Shown in pieces: positions 57,599 to 64,000 of a stretch of 64,000 nucleotides of DNA. A program made the translations under genes and the position numbers. A model generated the notes under the pieces. The model made no database searches. It worked only from the letters and a program-made list of their open reading frames with translations, and had not been told where the DNA came from. Numbering within the stretch: position 1 is the first letter of the stretch; each line of letters begins with the position of its first letter. Source of the DNA: Nocardioides euryhalodurans. Its GTDB lineage: Bacteria > Actinomycetota > Actinomycetes > Propionibacteriales > Nocardioidaceae. The DNA lies in NCBI RefSeq assembly GCF_004564375.1, contig NZ_CP038267.1:2048501-2112500 (forward strand). Reading direction: 5' to 3'.

Positions 57599-59050
57599 TC
57601 AGCGCGAGCAGCGGCAGGCCCCCAGCGCCCCGGCCAGGTTGTCGAGCGCCTGGCGCGCGTCGAGCGTGTCGGGCACGCGGACCCGGTCGGCGGCGAGGAC
57701 GAAGGCCATCGGCGTGCCGTCGAGGTCGGTCGCGATCCCGGCGAGCGAGCTGACCCCGGTGAGGGTGCCGGTCTTGGCGCGCACCCGGCCGACGCCTGCC
57801 TCGGGCGCCTCGTCGAACCGGAGGGCGAGCGACCCGGTGAAGCCGCCGACGGGCAGCCCGGTCGCCACCGGTCGGAGCTCGGGGTGGTCGGGGTCGGCGG
57901 CCAGCCGCAGCACCTCGAGGAGGGCGGGAGCGGTCAGCCGGTTGTCCCGCGACAGACCGCTGCCGTCCCGCAGCACGACTCCCGCCATCGGGACGCCGAG
58001 CCCGCGCAGTGTCTCGGAGACCGCTCGCGAGGCGCCCGCGAACGACGCCTCCTCGCCGGTGGCGAGGGCTGTCTGGTGGGCCAGCACCTCGGCGGCCTCG
58101 TTGTCGCTGACCTCGAGCACCCACTCGACGATCGCGGACAGCGGGGCGCTGCGGACGACCGCCAGCTGCTCGGCGCCCCGGGGAGCCGTGGCCGGCCGGG
58201 GCTGGCCGGTGACCTTCACGCCCTGCTGGCGCAGCGCCTCGGCGAACCGGTCGGCGGCCACCGCAGCCGGGTCCGCCACGCGGCCGAAGCCGTCGGCGTC
58301 GCGACCCTCGTCGACCCAGAGCGCCGACATCGGCGAGACGATGCCGTCGGGGACGTAGTCGCTGCGCCAGTAGGGGTTCTCGGCGGGGCCGGTGAAGAGC
58401 GAGGCGTCGTACGCCACCCGGACCGGCCTGCGCCCGGGCAGCGATCGGGCGGTCTGACGAGCGAGGTCGACGACGTCGGCGCGGTCCGGCCACTCCCCCG
58501 ACGGGACGGGGCGGCTCGCGAGGAAGGGGTCGCCGCCACCGACGAGGGTCACCGACCCGCGCCTGCCGACGACGGTCGTCTCGAAACGGTGGTCCGGCCC
58601 GAGGGCGGACAGGGCGGCCGCCGCGGTCACCAGCTTGGTGGTCGACGCCGGCAGGAAGGACCCCGAGCCCGACTCGTAGCCGGGGCCGGCACCCTCGAGC
58701 GGGGCGACCGCGGCGAGCACGGAGCGGCCCAGGTCGCGGTCGCGCAGGCCGGGCGCGAGGGCCCGGCGTACGGCGGCAGGGGCGAGCGCCGCGTCCCCGG
58801 ACTCCGCCGCGACCGGCCCGGGCCGGTCGAGGGCCGGCACCTCCAGCCCCTCGGGAGGAGGTACGGCGGCCGGTTCGCTGACCGGGTCGGGGGTCGCGGT
58901 GCCGAACCAGCGGGCGCCGAGGTCGTACTGCCACGCCGCCACGGCGCCGCCCACGAGCACCAGGACGAGCACCACGGGGAGCCAGAGCGCGACGGCGCCA
59001 CGGCGGCCCGGACGGCGCCCGCTGCCGTGGTGTGGGTCACGTCTGCTCAC
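57599..59050 (-). CDS. dacB: D-alanyl-D-alanine carboxypeptidase (PBP4 family)
   Basis: A 483-aa penicillin-binding protein that trims peptidoglycan stem peptides. N-terminal membrane anchor ([19 protein letters not shown]) after a basic stretch, then the transpeptidase-fold motifs SxxK in LPASTTKLV, SxN in [10 protein letters not shown] and KTG in AKTGTLTG. Starts GTG and faces the divergent ppa gene across 100 bp. Extracytoplasmic. Confidence 0.92.
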   Translation of the reverse strand: MSRRDPHHGSGRRPGRRGAVALWLPVVLVLVLVGGAVAAWQYDLGARWFGTATPDPVSEPAAVPPPEGLEVPALDRPGPVAAESGDAALAPAAVRRALAPGLRDRDLGRSVLAAVAPLEGAGPGYESGSGSFLPASTTKLVTAAAALSALGPDHRFETTVVGRRGSVTLVGGGDPFLASRPVPSGEWPDRADVVDLARQTARSLPGRRPVRVAYDASLFTGPAENPYWRSDYVPDGIVSPMSALWVDEGRDADGFGRVADPAAVAADRFAEALRQQGVKVTGQPRPATAPRGAEQLAVVRSAPLSAIVEWVLEVSDNEAAEVLAHQTALATGEEASFAGASRAVSETLRGLGVPMAGVVLRDGSGLSRDNRLTAPALLEVLRLAADPDHPELRPVATGLPVGGFTGSLALRFDEAPEAGVGRVRAKTGTLTGVSSLAGIATDLDGTPMAFVLAADRVRVPDTLDARQALDNLAGALGACRCSR

Positions 59051-59149
59051 TCTGGGTCCCTTCCGGCTGCGCGTTCGGGGCCATTGTGCGCGACACTGGC
59101 CCCGGGACCGGGACCCGGCCGGTCGCAGACGAAGCGGAGGATGGACGAC

Positions 59150-59644
59150 GTGCTCGAGTTCGACGTGGTGGTGGAGATCCCCAAGGGGGAGCGCAACAAG
59201 TACGAGGTCGACCACGAGACCGGGCGCATCCGGCTGGACCGGATGCTGTTCACCTCCACGGCCTACCCGGCCGACTACGGCTTCATCGAGGACACCCTCG
59301 GCCAGGACGGCGACCCGCTCGACGCGATGGTCATCCTCCAGCAGCCGACCTTCCCGGGCTGCGTCATCAAGTGCCGCGCGATCGGCATGTTCCGCATGAC
59401 CGACGAGGCCGGCGGCGACGACAAGGTCCTCTGCGTCCCGAGCCACGACCCGCGCCTGGAGCACCTGCGCGACATCAACCACGTGTCGAAGTTCGACCGC
59501 CTGGAGATCCAGCACTTCTTCGAGGTCTACAAGGACCTCGAGCCCGGCAAGTCCGTCGAGGGGGCCGACTGGGTCGGCCGTACGGAGGCCGAGGCCGAGG
59601 TGCAGGCGTCGTTCAAGCGGCACGAGGACAACCCCGGCCACTGA
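59150..59644 (+). CDS. ppa: Inorganic pyrophosphatase
   Basis: Hydrolyses pyrophosphate, pulling biosynthetic reactions forward. The 164-aa type I enzyme has the conserved [26 protein letters not shown] and GDPLDAMVI motifs. The GTG at 59150 is preferred: GGAGG (59136-59140) lies 9 nt before it, and it gives the standard MxFDV-like start. The ATG at 59141 would touch that ribosome-binding site. Confidence 0.94.
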   Translation: MLEFDVVVEIPKGERNKYEVDHETGRIRLDRMLFTSTAYPADYGFIEDTLGQDGDPLDAMVILQQPTFPGCVIKCRAIGMFRMTDEAGGDDKVLCVPSHDPRLEHLRDINHVSKFDRLEIQHFFEVYKDLEPGKSVEGADWVGRTEAEAEVQASFKRHEDNPGH

Positions 59645-59674
59645 CCCGCGCCACGGCGCTCGGACAGTCGGGGG

Positions 59675-61660
59675 TCAGCCCACCAGCTCCGGCGACCGCA
59701 GCATCTCCGGCGGTACGCCGAACGCGTCGACCAGGTCGCGGGCGAGCGGGCGGAGCTTGCGGCACAGGTCGTTGACCTCGCGGCTGATCGCCTTGGAGCG
59801 CTGCGCCGACATCCGCCCGTGCTCCATGAACCAGGCCCGGTCGGCCTCGATGGTGGAGAGCGCGAACAGGTCGCAGAGCAGGTTGAGGGCGACCTTGGCG
59901 TCGCCGTCCTCGAGCGTCGCCACCTTGTCGACGAACGCGTCGAGCACCTGCCGTTCGACGTGGGCACCGGCCGCGGCGATGACGTGGTCCTGGACGCGGG
60001 AGAACACCTCGCCCGGGTCCATGCCACCGTCGATGCCGCGCTTGAGGCGGCGTGCGACGCCGGAGAGCATGTGCTCCTCGCGGAAGCGCAGCATCATCCG
60101 CTGGTAGTCGGGGTCGAGCAGCCCGGCCTCCTGGTCCCACTCGTCGCCGCCCGGCAGCACGTCGCGGACCCGCTCGAGCAGCTTGTGCACCGAGGTCCGC
60201 TCGATGACGGTGTCGACCGCGAGCCCGGCGACGAAGCGGACCATCCCGAACTGGTCCATCTCCTCGAACTCACCGGCGTAGTCGGTGAGCAGGCCCTTGG
60301 CGACCAGCTGCAGCAGCACGTGGTTGTCGCCCTCGAAGGTCGTGAAGACGTCGGTGTCGGCCTTGAGGGCGGCGAACCGGTTGACCGCGCGGTACCCCTG
60401 CCCGCCGCACGCCTCGCGGCACTCCTGGATGGTGCGGGTGGCGTGCCAGGTGCCGAGCGCCTTGGTGCCGGCGGCCAGCGACTCCAGCTCGCGCCGCCGG
60501 TGCTCGTTCTCCCCCTCCTCGGGGGCGTCGGTCTGCGTGAATACCTCGTGCAGCTCGAGCGCCACGACCTCCTGGGCGAAGTGGAGGGCGTACGTCCGTG
60601 CGAGCAGCGGCAGCAGTCGACGCTGGTGCAGCCCGTAGTCGAGGAGCAGCTCCTCCTGCTCCTCCGAGGTGGCGTTGAACTGCCGACGGCGGTCCGCGTA
60701 GGTGATCGCGATCGCGAGCGCCACCTTGGCCGCGTTGATGCCGGCTCCGCCGACGCACACCCGGCCCTGGACGAGCGTCCCGAGCATGGTGAAGAAGCGA
60801 CGGTTGGCGTTCTCGATCGGGCTCTCGTACCGCCCGTCGGGGGTCACCTGCGCGAACTGGTCGAGGAGGTTCTCGCGCGGCACCCGGACGTGGTCGAAGC
60901 CGATCCGCCCGTTGTCGACGCCGTTGAGCCCCATCTTCAGCCCGTCGTCCTCGATGGTGATCCCGTCGAGGACCTCGCCGTCGCGGCGCAGCGGAACCAC
61001 GAGCGCGTGCACGCCGTGCGCCTCGCCCCCGACCTCGAGCTGTGCGAAGACCACGGCCAGCTCGGCGTGCCGGGCGGCGTTGCCGATCCAGTCCTTGCGC
61101 GCCGACGGGTCCGGGGTGGTGAGGACGAACTCCTCGCGGTCCGGGTCGTACGTCGCCACCGTGCCGAGCGCCTGCACGTTGGAGCCGTGCCCGACCTCGG
61201 TCATCGCGAAGCAGCCCATCACGCGACCGGAGATCAGGTCGGCGAGGTATTGGTCGTGGTGGCGCTGCGTGCCGAGCTGCAGGATCGCACCGCCGAAGAG
61301 CCCGAACTGCACGCCGACCTTCACCAGGACGGACAGGTCGCCGTAGGCCAGCGTCTCGAAGGCCGCGATCGAGGCGCCGAGGTCGCCGCCGCCGCCGTAC
61401 GCCTCGGGGAAGCCCATGCCGGTCTGGCCGGTGGACGCCATGGTGACCACGAGGTCGCGCACGCGGTCGCGGTAGTCGTCGGTCGAGAGGGTCTCGGCCT
61501 CCTCGAGGACCGAGGCGTGCTCGGCGAGGTTGCTGCGGACCAGGTCGCGGACCTCGGCGTAGCGGCCGTCGAGCAGCCGGCGCAGGGCCGCGACGTCGAT
61601 GGTGGGCTGGACGTAGCCGCGGGTGCTGCCGGCATCGGGCGCAGCGGTGTCGGTGGCCAT
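59675..61660 (-). CDS. Acyl-CoA oxidase/dehydrogenase family protein
   Basis: A 661-aa flavoenzyme of the acyl-CoA oxidase (ACOX) type: GCFAMTEVGHGSNVQALGTVATY for FAD and substrate, and FTTFEGDNHVLLQLVAKG with the probable catalytic Glu. The length and EGDN motif favour oxidase over dehydrogenase. Catalyses the first beta-oxidation step, giving H2O2 if a true oxidase. Starts ATG; no partner genes are adjacent. Confidence 0.88.
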   Translation of the reverse strand: MATDTAAPDAGSTRGYVQPTIDVAALRRLLDGRYAEVRDLVRSNLAEHASVLEEAETLSTDDYRDRVRDLVVTMASTGQTGMGFPEAYGGGGDLGASIAAFETLAYGDLSVLVKVGVQFGLFGGAILQLGTQRHHDQYLADLISGRVMGCFAMTEVGHGSNVQALGTVATYDPDREEFVLTTPDPSARKDWIGNAARHAELAVVFAQLEVGGEAHGVHALVVPLRRDGEVLDGITIEDDGLKMGLNGVDNGRIGFDHVRVPRENLLDQFAQVTPDGRYESPIENANRRFFTMLGTLVQGRVCVGGAGINAAKVALAIAITYADRRRQFNATSEEQEELLLDYGLHQRRLLPLLARTYALHFAQEVVALELHEVFTQTDAPEEGENEHRRRELESLAAGTKALGTWHATRTIQECREACGGQGYRAVNRFAALKADTDVFTTFEGDNHVLLQLVAKGLLTDYAGEFEEMDQFGMVRFVAGLAVDTVIERTSVHKLLERVRDVLPGGDEWDQEAGLLDPDYQRMMLRFREEHMLSGVARRLKRGIDGGMDPGEVFSRVQDHVIAAAGAHVERQVLDAFVDKVATLEDGDAKVALNLLCDLFALSTIEADRAWFMEHGRMSAQRSKAISREVNDLCRKLRPLARDLVDAFGVPPEMLRSPELVG

Positions 61661-61695
61661 GCCCCCGACATTACTTGCCGGTAGGGCCGGCGGCG

Positions 61696-63003
61696 TCAGG
61701 GTCGCGCGAAGAAGTTCGGCGCGGTCCAGTAGTACATCGACTCCTGCGTCACCGGGCGGCCGGTGCGCGGGGCGTGGATCATCTGGCCGCTGCCGACGTA
61801 GAGCGCCACGTGGTAGATCGACGACGGGCTGTTCGAGGAGCCCCAGAAGAGCAGGTCACCCGGCTGCAGGTTCCCGACGCCGATCGGGGTCGACTGCTCG
61901 TACTGCGCGACGGAGTAGTGGGGCAGCGACCGGCCACCGGCGCTCCAGGCGCCCATCGTCAGGCCGGAGCAGTCCCAGGCGGAGGGGCCGGCGGCACCCC
62001 ACTGGTAGGGCTCGCCGATCTGGGCACGGGCGAAGGAGATGGCCGCGCCGACGCCACCACTGGGGGCGGGCGGCGCGGGCGGTGCGGGCGGGGGCTGCGG
62101 TGCCGGGTCGGGCTCGGGCTGGGGCTCCGGCGCCGGCGAGGGGGCCGGCGCCGGGGCCGGCTGCGACGCCTCGTCGGCGGCGTCCTGCTCCGCCTGCTCG
62201 GCTGCCTGCTCCGCCGCGGCCGCCTCCTGGGCGGCCCGCTGCTCGGCGGCGGCCTCGGCGAGCGCCTGCGCCTCGAGCGCGGACTGCCGCTCCTCGGCGA
62301 TCTCGACACTGACGTCCTCGAGCCGTGCGAGCTCCTCGATCAGGACGCCCTTGCGCTCGGCGATCGACTGCGCCTCCGCGGCAGCCGCGTCGGCAGCGGC
62401 GACGGCTGCGTCGCGCGCCTCCCGGGCCTCGACCTGCAGCTGCTCGGCCTCGGTCCGGGCGTCGGTCGCCTGGACGACTGCCACCCCGGCCAGCGTCGAG
62501 GCGGCGCGGAACCCGTCGTAGCGGGTGTCCATCGCGGCCTCGGTCTGCCCGAGGGTCGTGGTCTGCTCGACCACCGAGGCGATGCCGTCGGACTGCACGA
62601 TCGACGCGACGGCGGTCAGCTCGGGGGCCATCTGGTAGGACTCGACGACCGCGTCGGCGTACGCCTGACGCTGGGCGTCCACGTCTTGGCGCGCGATACC
62701 GGCCCGGTCGGCAGCGGCGGCCGCGGCCCGCCGCGCCTGCTCGAGCCGGTATCGCGCACCGTTCCACGCCTCACTCGCCTGCGCTGCGCGCATGGCTGAG
62801 TCCTGCAGCCGCTGGTTCGCGGCGAGCAGCTCGGCCTGGACGGTTGCCACGTCGCGCGTCTGGTCCCGTACCGCGGCACGCGCGTCGCGCACCTCGGAGC
62901 GGGTGGGGGGCGCGTCGGTCCCGTCGGCCCACGCCATCCCTCCCGCGGCCGGGGGGACCGCGAGAGCGAGGGTGAGCACCAGCACGGATCCGACTGCACG
63001 CAC
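61696..63003 (-). CDS. Secreted NlpC/P60 (C40) endopeptidase, RipA-like
   Basis: A 435-aa exported peptidoglycan hydrolase. Signal peptide (VLVLTLALAVPPAAGGMAWA), a long Ala/Glu coiled coil (about 30-270), a Pro/Ala-rich linker and the C40 domain: nucleophile Cys in AWDCSGLTMGAW, His in YHVALYVG, and HAPRTG. Cuts the D-Glu-mDAP bond, as RipA does in mycobacterial daughter-cell separation. Starts GTG with GGAGG upstream; the leader is structured. Confidence 0.92.
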   Translation of the reverse strand: MRAVGSVLVLTLALAVPPAAGGMAWADGTDAPPTRSEVRDARAAVRDQTRDVATVQAELLAANQRLQDSAMRAAQASEAWNGARYRLEQARRAAAAAADRAGIARQDVDAQRQAYADAVVESYQMAPELTAVASIVQSDGIASVVEQTTTLGQTEAAMDTRYDGFRAASTLAGVAVVQATDARTEAEQLQVEAREARDAAVAAADAAAAEAQSIAERKGVLIEELARLEDVSVEIAEERQSALEAQALAEAAAEQRAAQEAAAAEQAAEQAEQDAADEASQPAPAPAPSPAPEPQPEPDPAPQPPPAPPAPPAPSGGVGAAISFARAQIGEPYQWGAAGPSAWDCSGLTMGAWSAGGRSLPHYSVAQYEQSTPIGVGNLQPGDLLFWGSSNSPSSIYHVALYVGSGQMIHAPRTGRPVTQESMYYWTAPNFFARP

Positions 63004-63042
63004 GGTGGCGTTCCTCCTGGCTCGAGTGAGTCATGGACTGTC

Positions 63043-63116
63043 CCGGGCGACTTCCCCATCGCCCGGTCCTCGCGGAACGCTAGTGCTCATTCGTCACACT
63101 GGGAACACTTTTCCCA
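63043..63116 (-). promoter_or_regulatory. Structured leader of the NlpC/P60 gene
   Basis: Two hairpins upstream of the gene: CCGGGCGA/TCGCCCGG (63043-63066, 8 bp) and TGGGAA/TTCCCA (63100-63116, 6 bp). The second is followed on the plus strand by a run of T (63118-63124), the form of an intrinsic terminator facing away from the gene. I did not recognise a riboswitch class. Confidence 0.45.
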
Positions 63117-63125
63117 ATTTTTTCT

Positions 63126-63239
63126 TCAGCCCCAGGCGTGTCGCCTTGACAAACTACAAGGTTGTAATTCACGCGCGCTGCGATAGCTGACCGCGAAGAT
63201 CATCACGACGGCCCCGAGGACGACGATGATCGCGGTCAG
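63126..63239 (-). other. Candidate small single-helix membrane peptide
   Basis: A frame ending in TGA codes for YLTAIIVVLGAVVMIFAVSY then a basic stretch, a clear membrane helix. It has no ATG or GTG before the helix, only a CTG at 63239 after GGGGTGGGGA, so it may start at a non-standard codon or be chance. Confidence 0.25.
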
Positions 63240-63283
63240 GTATCCCCACCCCCGGGCACACGGCCGGGCAGTGGGGTGGCAGG

Positions 63284-64000
63284 TCAGTCCTTGGCCTCGA
63301 CCGGGACGGCGGAGGTGGTCGTCGTGGGGTGCGAGGCGAGCCCGTGTCTCTCGAACTTCTGCCCGCTGGCGATGCCACCGAGGTAGAAGGCGAGCAGCGC
63401 GATCAGGATGCCGGCGACGTCGTCGGCGATGTAGTGCCAGCCGAAGTAGAGGGTCGCGGCGATGGTGAGGCCGAAGTTGACCCAGGCGATCCAGTGCACC
63501 ACCCGGGAGCGGACCGTGTACTGCACCATCAGCGCCACCAGCAGGGTGATCGCCGTGTGGAGGCTCGCGAAGCCGGCCGTCGACTGCACCGCTCCCTCGA
63601 CCCCCTCGAGGGTCACCCGGACGCGCGAGTTGAACAGGGCGTCCATGAGGTCGTTGGTCGGCGTCGACGCGAGGTCCTCGTAGAGCCACGGGTAGGCGAA
63701 CCCGGGGCCGAGGGTCGGGAGCATGTAGTAGGAGAGCGTCCCGAGCGTCCAGGCGATGACCTGCGAGGTGACGAACCAGTAGCCGTAGGAGATGTTGCGC
63801 GACCACACGAGCCAGGCCGTCACGGCCAGCGGCACCAGCGGCAGGAACCACAGGTAGATCGAGGACAGGAAGTGGGCGGCGACGTCGGTGCCGAGCATCG
63901 CGTGGAGGACGTCCGCGGGCTCGTTGCCGAGCATCAGGGCCTGGTCGACCAGGTGCAGCTCGTAGTCGTACTTCTTGTCCCCCATGATGAAGGGGAGGAA
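63284..64000 (-). CDS. PAP2 superfamily phosphatase/transferase (partial)
   Basis: The frame continues past the right edge, so the N-terminus is missing. The visible 238 or so residues hold five to six membrane helices, an ASLHTAITLL motif (PSGH equivalent) and GWHYIADDVAG with the catalytic His and Asp, as in the lipid phosphatase or inositol phosphoceramide-synthase-like branch. The first phosphatase motif (KxxxxxxRP) is not obvious. It lies 280 bp upstream of the NlpC/P60 gene. Confidence 0.8.
   Translation of the reverse strand, partial: FLPFIMGDKKYDYELHLVDQALMLGNEPADVLHAMLGTDVAAHFLSSIYLWFLPLVPLAVTAWLVWSRNISYGYWFVTSQVIAWTLGTLSYYMLPTLGPGFAYPWLYEDLASTPTNDLMDALFNSRVRVTLEGVEGAVQSTAGFASLHTAITLLVALMVQYTVRSRVVHWIAWVNFGLTIAATLYFGWHYIADDVAGILIALLAFYLGGIASGQKFERHGLASHPTTTTSAVPVEAKD

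Noticed and set aside
63004..63283. c-di-AMP (ydaO-type) riboswitch before the NlpC/P60 gene
   Set aside because: Such switches occur before actinobacterial wall hydrolases, and disA is present, but I could not match the conserved core. The leader has only two simple hairpins.

Overview
The window is high-GC chromosomal DNA from an actinobacterium, most like a member of the Nocardioidaceae (Nocardioides type); the genus is an inference from gene content, not a database match. Actinobacterial markers include an Lsr2 nucleoid protein, a 33-residue bS22 ribosomal protein, a BldN-type ECF sigma factor next to a DUF5667 protein, a rex-hem operon, a cobA-hemD fusion, DUF3180 and DUF2520 genes, many GTG starts, and ATGA/GTGA stop-start overlaps. 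I see no phage, insertion sequence, CRISPR array, rRNA or tRNA. It reads as a conserved housekeeping region. No stretch longer than 300 bases lacks a gene; the longest is 63004-63283.

Layout. 1-1009 is the end of a lytic transglycosylase. 1032-6586 (minus) is the heme operon rex-hemA-hemC-hemD-hemB, with a promoter overlapped by a Rex-type operator. 6750-9520 has a glutaredoxin-like protein, an AMP-forming ligase and a HAD phosphatase. 9593-14469 carries the BldN-type sigma factor, its likely anti-sigma factor, an acyltransferase, an SDR protein, bS22 and a small HTH protein. 14656-17680 has an AcuC-type deacetylase, a HAD hydrolase and a second-type trpS preceded by what looks like a ribosome-mediated attenuator. 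17682-24143 has proC, proline dehydrogenase, a variant IMPase-fold protein, an ABC-2 exporter with a TetR regulator, a sugar-phosphate isomerase-like protein and an exopolyphosphatase. 24208-32911 holds a Cys-rich protein, a VOC protein, a methyltransferase, a LacI regulator, radA-disA (repair and c-di-AMP), mutY, and a TetR/SMR efflux pair. 32988-36024 has clpC and lsr2. 36120-43647 is cofactor synthesis: coaX-nadC-nadB (NAD and CoA) and panD-panC-DUF2520 (pantothenate), with an EamA/LysR pair between. 43818-48006 has an ispD-like gene and an osmoprotectant ABC system. 48111-57569 runs GNAT, a coiled-coil protein, DUF3180, folK-folB-folP-folE, ftsH, hpt, tilS and a metalloprotease-fold protein. 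57599-64000 has dacB, ppa, an acyl-CoA oxidase, an NlpC/P60 endopeptidase and a PAP2 protein cut by the window end.

Links. NAD, CoA, folate and heme supply sit close together, with Rex sensing NADH/NAD+ over heme synthesis. RadA, DisA and MutY form a DNA-integrity block. DacB, NlpC/P60 and the lytic transglycosylase act on the cell wall.

The best unexplained signals are non-coding or subtle: the trpS leader (a 12-codon peptide with a Trp codon and four alternately pairing segments), the Rex operator/promoter, a 71-bp insertion-like unit that makes a mini-ORF between two ABC genes, a repeat cluster at 48013-48117, a 66-bp palindrome before ftsH, and an IMPase-fold protein in which two metal-binding Asp are replaced by Cys and His.
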